Source: a virus. Taken from it: a stretch of 26,104 bases of DNA. The DNA lies in the IMG/VR virus record IMGVR_UViG_3300002140_000105, positions 1-26,104 of that record; one strand, given 5' to 3'. This document shows, piece after piece, positions 15,101 to 24,100 of the stretch. Positions within the stretch are counted from its first letter, which is position 1, and each line of letters starts with the position of its first letter. The notes under the pieces were generated by a model. That model did not search any database and was not told the DNA's origin. It saw only the letters and a list, made by a program, of their open reading frames with translations. The position numbers and the translations under genes were made by a program.

Positions 15101-18100
15101 AACATAAAAATATCTGGACAAAGAACGTAGATGACACTAAGCAGTTCCAATTAATTACTCATCAGTATGGCACCGACGGTATAAACTATTTTGAAATTGA
15201 TTGTTTACCGGACATTGTAACAACTACTCCTAACTTAAAAGTGTACGTTAACAACTTGTACTTAAAGAGAGAAGACTTTAGGTTAGAAAAAGTAGGAACA
15301 AAAACCTGCATGGTTATTAATCCTGATGTTCTAACGCCTCTTGCGAAAGTTGATATATTAATTTACACATCTACTGCTATTAGTAGCATGGGCTATTACG
15401 AAATTCCGTTAAACTTAGATTTCAACAGCGAAAACTTGGAACTAGCTAGTTTAACATTAGGTCAAGTTAAAGATCACTTTATACAACTTGAAGAACACAG
15501 TAACATTATTCACGAGTCAGTTGGATCGTTTACTAGACAACGCGATATTGAATACAAAAGTAACACTGGTACGATTTTACAACATGCGTACCCAGTATTG
15601 TACAGCAATCTGTTTTTAACAAACGATACTACATCATTGATTGACAGTTTAGACTTAGCAAGCCGTGAGTATAGTAAGTTTAAAAACAAGTTCTTGGAAC
15701 TTGCAAGCAAAATTGCTGACGCAAGTCAGGCGTCACCTGCAGAACTAGTCGACGCTATTATCACTGAGATTAACGCAAACAAAGATGCCAGTTTCCCGTT
15801 TTATCACAGTGATATGGTTCCTTACGGCACTAACCGCGCAGTATATGCAGACACAGTAATTAACCCTAATAGTAAACAGTTTGATTTGCCAGCAGTATTC
15901 AACGATACTGAATTGGGCAATACTGCGATATTAGTTTATATTAACGAAACTCAATTAATCAAAGATGTAGATTATTATTTCCCTCAGGACCGCACTGCGG
16001 TTACATTAACTGATGCAGTAACATTACAAGTGGATGATATTATCCGTGTAGTTGAATATTATAATACGTGGGGAAGTTATGTACCGGAAACACCAAGTAA
16101 ATTAGGGCTGTATCCTAAATTTCAGCCGATGCTGTTTGCTGACGCTACTTATGTAACTACTACAAATGTAATACAAGGGCACGATGGCAGTATTACACCA
16201 GCGTTCAATGATTTCCGCGATACGTTGTTACTAGAACTCGAAAAGAGAATTTTTAATAATATAAAAGTAAATTACGAAAGTAATATTTTTGACTTACGCG
16301 AAACATTGCCTGGTTTCTTTAGGAGCACTGGTTATTCAGACACCGAATGGAAGCAAATATTAAATCGCAACTTTTTAAAATGGGCTGGATTTAACCAAGT
16401 TGATTACAGTACACATACTGGATTTACATCAGCAAATCCATGGACCTGGAACTATAAAAATCAAATAAACAAACTCAATGGTACTAAACTTCCGGGTAGC
16501 TGGAGAGCAATCTATTTAAGTTTATTTGATACATGTCGACCTCACACAAATCCGTGGGAGATGCTAGGATTTAGTAGCGAACCATCGTGGTGGGCAGACA
16601 GGTACGGAGCTGCACCTTATACCGGCGGCAACGTATTACTATGGGAAGACTTAGAGAAGGGTTATATCCACAGCGGTCCGACTGCTGGCATTAACTCTTT
16701 ATATGCAAGACCTGGGTTAACTTCGATTATACCAGTAAACGATTACGGCGAACTAAAAAGTCCGAACGAGTTTGTGACAGCAGGGCTAGATACATCTATA
16801 TTGAACTCCAGCTATGAAGTAGGCACAATGGGCCCAGCAGAATACAGCTGGGTGTGCAGTAGCGATTATCCGTTTGCAATTCAACGTGCAATTGCATTAG
16901 CAAAACCTGCATTTTACTTTGGCAGTTTATTAAACATTAAGCGTTACAGATATAGCGAAAAACTTGACCAATTAGTGAATGTCGAAACGTTGCGCAGAAT
17001 TAGTCCTACTGATGTAGTGATTCCTAACAGCGTTAACGCCGATGGCACCACTAACTTTGTTGCTGGGTACTTAAGCTGGATTGTTGAATTCATGAAGTAT
17101 CGCGGAGTTGATGCGCAAACAGAATTGCGTCAACTGCTAGACAACTGTTCGGTTCAATTAAGTTACAAAGCTGCTGGCTTTACTAGCAAAAATTATATTA
17201 ATGTATTAGCTGAGCAGAGTAGCCCAACTAGTACAAACGACAGTATTATTATTCCAGACGAAAACTATCGTATTATTCTGAATAAGAGTACACCAATTAA
17301 GAAAGTTGTATATAGCGGAGTTATTGTTGAGAGGTCCGACAATGGTTTCACCATCGGTGGTTACGACTTAACTAATCCGTACTTCACTATCATTCCAAGT
17401 TTAGCAAATAACAACAACCACACAGTTTCGTTGCTTAACAGCCGAGTAGTTGTTTATCACGATTATCAGCCACGTAAAATTCATGTTCCGTATGGTCATG
17501 AGTTTGCTAACATCCAGCAAGTAACTGACTTTTTAATTAGCTACGGGCGCTTCTTAGTAGGACAAGGGTTTATGTTTAACACCCGTGATCCACAGCTAAA
17601 TGAAGATCGTAATTGGGAACTAAGTGTTAAAGAATTCTTAGCATGGGAATCACAAGGATGGCAAGCAGGCAGCTTACTAATATTAAGCCCAGCGTTTGAT
17701 AGAATTAATTTAGTAACCCCTGGGGCTACAGTCGACTATGTTTCAAATGTGTCCAACGGTAGTAAAGTACTAAACCAAAACTTCCAAACAATTAAAAGCA
17801 CTGAGTTTACAATTAATCGTCAGAACAACGAGTTTTCGATTGAAACATTGGATGGCGCAACAATTTGCTTATTCGAAGGCAGACTAGTCCAATGGGAACA
17901 TGTAATGGTATTTGATAATACCACAGTGTTCAACGATGTTATCTACTTGCCAGAGTTAGGTAATCGACAGTTCCGATTAAAGTTAATTGGTAATAAGACA
18001 GCAGCCTGGGCTGGTGAGTTAAACCCAGCTGGCTTTATTTACAATAGCCCGGATATCGATTCATGGGAACCGCACACTGATTACCGTAAGGGTAAAATAA

Positions 18101-21100
18101 TTGAATACAAAACAAAGTATTATGTAAGTTTACGTAAGCTAATCGGTACGGCTGAATTTGAGTTAAGAGAATGGCAGCAGATTGATCGGTATAGCATCAA
18201 GACTGGATTATTGCCAAACTTAGCATTTAGTGCTCAACAGTTTGAACATATATACGATGTTGAAAACGGCCCAGTCGACGAGAGGTTGCAAGAGTTCAGC
18301 GGCACATTAATTGGACTGCGTAAACGCAAGTATTTAGATGATTTAAATTTAGACTTCACTAGCCAGATGAAGTTCTATCAAGGGTTTATTAAAGAAAAAG
18401 GCACAAAGAATGCTGTTACTGCTTTAACGAATGCGAATTTTAATAACATATCTAGTGAAATAGAAATGTATGAAGAATGGGCAGTACGTGTGGGCGAATA
18501 TGGTGCGCTTGAAAGCGATGCTCAAATTGAGATAGTGCTTGATGATACTAAGTTTACAAATGACCCAAGTGCATTTAACCTATTAGACGGATTAGAACTG
18601 CCTACTCCGGGTGTTGTTCCAGTATACAAGTCTGACTTGTATCGAACAACATCGTCGGTGTTTAAACGTGACTTATTCTTTGCCCGCGGTGACGATTCTG
18701 ATTACAGTAAGGATATTGCTACGGCAGGATTCGTTAACTTAGCTGACGTCAATGCAACAGTATTTGATTTAACGAATTACAATGCGCTAAACACGTACTT
18801 AAAGCAGTTAGCCGACGGATGGAAAATATGGGTTGCAAAAGATTTTGATTTAAATTGGAACGTATACAGAATAACAAATGCCGAATTTTCGGTAGTAGCG
18901 ATTAACTACGAAATCGATAATGTAATGAGTGTTGAATTTAGCAATCCTCATAATCTTGACATTGGAGATATTTTCTGTATTAAGGGATTTGATTCAAAAT
19001 TCGATGGCTTTTACAGAGTTCGTGAAGGTGGAATCGACACTGGCATGCGAGTGCTAGTAGACTTATACCAAAATGCAGATTATTTAAAAGAAGCTAGAAC
19101 GATTGCTGACAACGGCATGGTATTCCATATGGATAGCCTACGAGTAGACGATCCTATGCATATTGATCTAGTAGCACCAAAGCGCGGATGGAAAAACGGA
19201 GATAAAGTTTGGGTCGACCAAATTAATAGCCAAGAGCAGTGGGGTGTATATGAAAAAACAAACCCATGGTCGGTACTACAAGAAGTGGTTTCGCAGCCAA
19301 GTGATTTCATCGGCGAAGACGGATTCGGCGCAAAAGTTAAACTTAATATTAATTCAGACCTAGCATTGGTATCGGCACCGGCAGCCGGTGCCGGCCGAGT
19401 AAATGTGTTTGTATGGTTACCCGAAGGCAACTTTGTACAAACAACAAAATTACAGGCGCCCGACATTGATCCAGCTACTGTTGGATTTGGTGACACATTG
19501 TCAATTAGCGATTATACCGCAGTAATTGCGGCACCTGCGAATAACAAAGCATTTGTGTATAACTTTAGAGTTGGCACATCTGGATTGCCTGTGCAAATTA
19601 TATCACTGCCAGTTGGAGAGAGCATCGACAGCAAGTACGGACAAAGTGTTGACATAAGTGAAGACGGGCAGTGGATACACGTTGGCGCACCTGGCATTAA
19701 CAAAGTATATTCGTATCATAAAAACGATGAAGCAGACGTCATTACCGATTCAGTTACAGTTACTAACTATACCGCCGGACAAACATACACCTTACCGTTT
19801 ACGCCATATAGCGAAGACAGTATAGTAGTTAAGTATGATGAAACCCAAATTTTAACGCCGGGAGTCGATTACACATTTGATGAATTAGCTAACGAAATTA
19901 CAGTGCTCGGTACCGTACCTTTAACGATATCTAAAATAACAATTCAACAAGGCGACCACTACACACTAGTTGGTGCACTTTTGGTACCGGGTATAGAATC
20001 TACCGCACAATTCGGCGCAGAACTAATAACCGATGTCGACGGAAGCGAATTGTTTGTAACAGCGCCAATGGCAGAAGTAAGCGGTATTGCAGGAGCAGGT
20101 AGAGTATTTTCGTTTGATAGACGCACCGAGATAATAAAAAGCAACGCTAACTTAACCACATATAGACATAGCGAAGATATCGTTGCAGTGTCGGATATAT
20201 TCATTGGTGATGTTAGATTAGTTAAAGGACTCGAATATTCATACAATCAAGCTACCCGCGATATTACAATTAACGTTAATAACTTAGCATCGGTTAACTT
20301 TACTAGCGGATTACGAATTAAAGTGTCTAGCGATGAGTTTGATTTAACGCATGAGATATCGCAACCTGAATCGGACATTGTACCAAACGGTATGTTTGGT
20401 TATGTAATCGATACAGATGAACACGCCGCAGCAATCTTTATATCTGCCCCTGGGTATCGCAATAGTAGCTACGCATCTGGTAAAGTTTACCGATACATTA
20501 AGCCTAGTAGGTACTACGGAACAGTAACAAGTAAAGTTGCTAACCCGGTTCTAACACCTGGTTTAAATTTGTACATAAACGGATTCCAAGTAATTGCTAC
20601 AGGTGATTCAGTTAACACTCTTGCTAGCGACATTAATAGTGCGCAGTTGCCAGGCATATCTAGTTTCGTGGACTCATCGGGTTACATTACTATTCAGTCA
20701 ACAAGTAAAGTCAACCGTAGTAAGTTGTTTCTTTCATGCGCAGGTAATAACCTGCTGTCCCAAATGGATATTGGCAACTATGTGTTAGCACAGGAAATTA
20801 CAGTACCAGGGGGTGCAAACAATGATTTGTTTGGCATCTCGCTCCGTGTAACAAACGACAGCAACACACTATTAATCGGGAACGGAAACACAACTACCCG
20901 ATTGGATTGTATAATTGATGCCAACACTACTCTAGTAGACAACGGTAGTACTACATTTAAAGATATTACATTTGGTAGTCAAGTTTACACATACGAGTTA
21001 CTTGAGAACGAACAGTCAAATTTATCTAACCCAGGTAAGTTGATATACGTACAAAAGTTTGATGTTATCAGTGGTAGACTATTCCAACAATTTGGCACAG

Positions 21101-24100
21101 CGATTGACATCCGTAAAGGAAAAGTGCTAATAGGCGACTTCGGCGACGATACTATCACTAATAACGGTGGTACGGCTTGGCTATATACTAATCAGACTGG
21201 AACTAATAGCTGGAACTTAATACGCTCACAAGGCGAAACAGTTGACATTGATACCGTAAATCGCTTAACAGTTTACAGTAAGAAATCAAACACAGTACTA
21301 GCTAATTTAGATTACATTGACCCAGCTAAAGGTAAGATTTTAGGTATTGCTGAACAAGATATTGATTTAAAAGTAGCATTTGACCCAGCGTATTATACAC
21401 ACAACCCTGGCGCAAACACTATTAATATCGATACTATCAGCTGGGGCGACGAACACGTTGGAACTATTTGGTGGGATTTAAGTTTAGTCAGGTATGTAGA
21501 TTACGAACAAGGCAATTTAATTTATAGACTGAAAAACTGGGGCAAACTGTTCCCGGGAAGTCAAGTTGAAATTTGTGAATGGGTGGAGAGTAATGTTCCT
21601 CCATTGCAGTACACTGGCAGCGGAGAACCGAAATATTCGGGCAACGGCTCTTATGTAGTTAAAAATACAGTAGACAACGCAACAGGCATACTAAATCAAA
21701 AGTATTACTTCTGGGTTAAAAATAAAACAACATCAACAATTGCAGGCAAGGCACATAGTATCTCTGTACTAGCAGACATAATTGAAAACCCGCACCTCCA
21801 AGGTATCCCGTACGCAACACTGCTTGCACGTAACTCACTTGGTTTGCATTCTATTAATCAGTTGTTAAGCGGTAGTGACTCGGTCCTACAAGTGCGATAC
21901 GATAACTTAAGAAATAGTAACATTATACACAGCGAATACGAGCTGTTACAGGAACGCAATCCAGCCAGCACAATTCCTACAAAGATTATCTCGAAGCTAA
22001 TAGATAGTTTAGCAGGCACCGATTTAAGTGGTAGGGCTGTTCCTGATCTTAGATTACTCGAGCAGGATAGATACGGTATTAGTATTCGCCCACGTCAGAC
22101 CATGATTAAAAATAGGTCTGAAGCTATTCGTAACTTTGTTAAAGCGGTGAACTCTGTTTTAATTAACTATCCTATTAGTCAGCAAAGAGTATTAACGGGA
22201 CTGCTATCTGCTGACCCAATACCAAAATCAACTGAGTACGATTTTGCAGTTGACATGGTTGACGAACTAGCGTACATTAACGTAGATAACATCGATCCAG
22301 GGTATACAGTATTAGTCAAGAGCGACTCTAACAATGAAAATTTGTGGAGCATTTGGACATTAAATGATGCAAAAACCTTCGCATTATCGCGTATTCAGAC
22401 GTATAAAACTAGTTTGTATTGGGATTACGTAGATTGGTTTGCATCGGGATACTCTGCGCAAACTCGTCCAGACTACTCAGTGGAATATATCAAAGATGTA
22501 GGTCGTTTATCATTGGTTCCTGCGGGATCTATTATTAAAGTAAAGTACAACCAAATTGGTAACTTTACTTTGTTTAAGACCAAGCAATACAACAATCTAT
22601 TAGATTTAGAACTAATTGGATTAGGCAACGGCACGATCCAACTAAGCTCTAGACTATATGATAACAACAACTATACACTAGGTTTCGGAACTGACAATTT
22701 TGATAACGAGAGATTTGACATAAACCCAAGCACTGAGTTACGCAAAATATTTGAAGCACTCCAGAACGACATATACATTGGGGAGTTATCTGCAGAGTTT
22801 AATAAACTGTTCTTCAACATGATTGACTACATTTTATATACTCAGCGCGATGTCGATTGGATCTTTAAAACTAGTTTTGTTAGCGTAGTACACCAATTAC
22901 GCGAGTTAACTCAATACCCTAGTTTTGTCAAAGATAACCAAGACTACTATATTGATTATATAAACGAAGTCAAACCATACAGAACTAAAATACGCGAGTA
23001 CTTGATTAGCTACGCTGGTAACGATAACTATTACGGAGATGTCACTGACTTTGATTTGCCTGCGTACTACGAGTCGACTATCAATGAATTCCGTAGCCCA
23101 AGTGGCGAAGGTATTAACGACGACCTATTGTTAAGCCAAGTACAGTATAAGAGCTGGGTAGATAACCACGAATTAACATTAGAAAGTATCCAAGTCGAGC
23201 AGCCTGGCAAAGGGTACACGGTTCCACCGATAGTTATTGTGTATGATCATAATGGTGTAGAAACTAATGTTGTTGCAGAATCTCGTATTAATCCAGTAAC
23301 TGGCCAGGTAACAAGTATTGTAATTAAGTCTGCAGGACAAAATACATACACTGCAACTCCGTATGTGGTTTTAAACGGTAACGGTACTGGGGCTACTGCT
23401 AGTGCCACAGTACGCAATTTAAAAATTAGAAGCATAGCAACTACTATTAAATTTGACAGAGTTGCATATCGTAGCAATTTAGTCAAATGGGAAGCAACTA
23501 CTTCGGTAGTAACAGGCGACTTAGTATATTACAACAATGTTGTATATCGTGCAGCAGCTGATTTAACTCCGTCGCCTATATTTGATTATCGATATTTTAC
23601 TAAATTAACTGGTAACGATGCAGGCACCGCATTAGACCGTATAGTTGCATATTATGTTAGTGCAGACGGAACACCAGGCGAAGAGTTGTTGCAAAACTTA
23701 GTTGACGGCCTAGTGTACCCTGGTGTTAGAGTAACTGGATTACGATACGAAGACGAAAGTCTAGAATCGCTGTTACTCGACTCGTACATCCAAGGTACAT
23801 TCTTGGATACAGCGATAGGTACTCGCCCAGAGGACATTGATGTTGATGGCGGTCCGTATGTTGACACGAATGTAAGCCATGGACCACAAGAGTTGATACC
23901 AGGAGTTACATTTGACACATTAGTAATGGGAGTATGGACCAGGGTAATTGATGAGAATAACGAAGTAGTCAGTGGACCACCAATTGGCTATCGAGTTGTG
24001 CATTCTCTACACAGTAGTAGCTTAGTAACTCCGACTGAATGGATATCGGACTTTGCTTATATACCCAACAGCTTTGTTGAGTTTAACGGTGATTTTTACA

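Noticed and set aside
15500-15990. Possible split point or programmed frameshift inside the giant gene
   Set aside because: The frame is continuous, and conserved-looking motifs occur before and after. No stop codon, internal ribosome-binding site with a good start or convincing slippery site plus pseudoknot was seen.
19080-19496. 138-codon minus-strand frame inside the giant protein
   Set aside because: Antisense to the propeller region, which has clear coding signatures on the plus strand.
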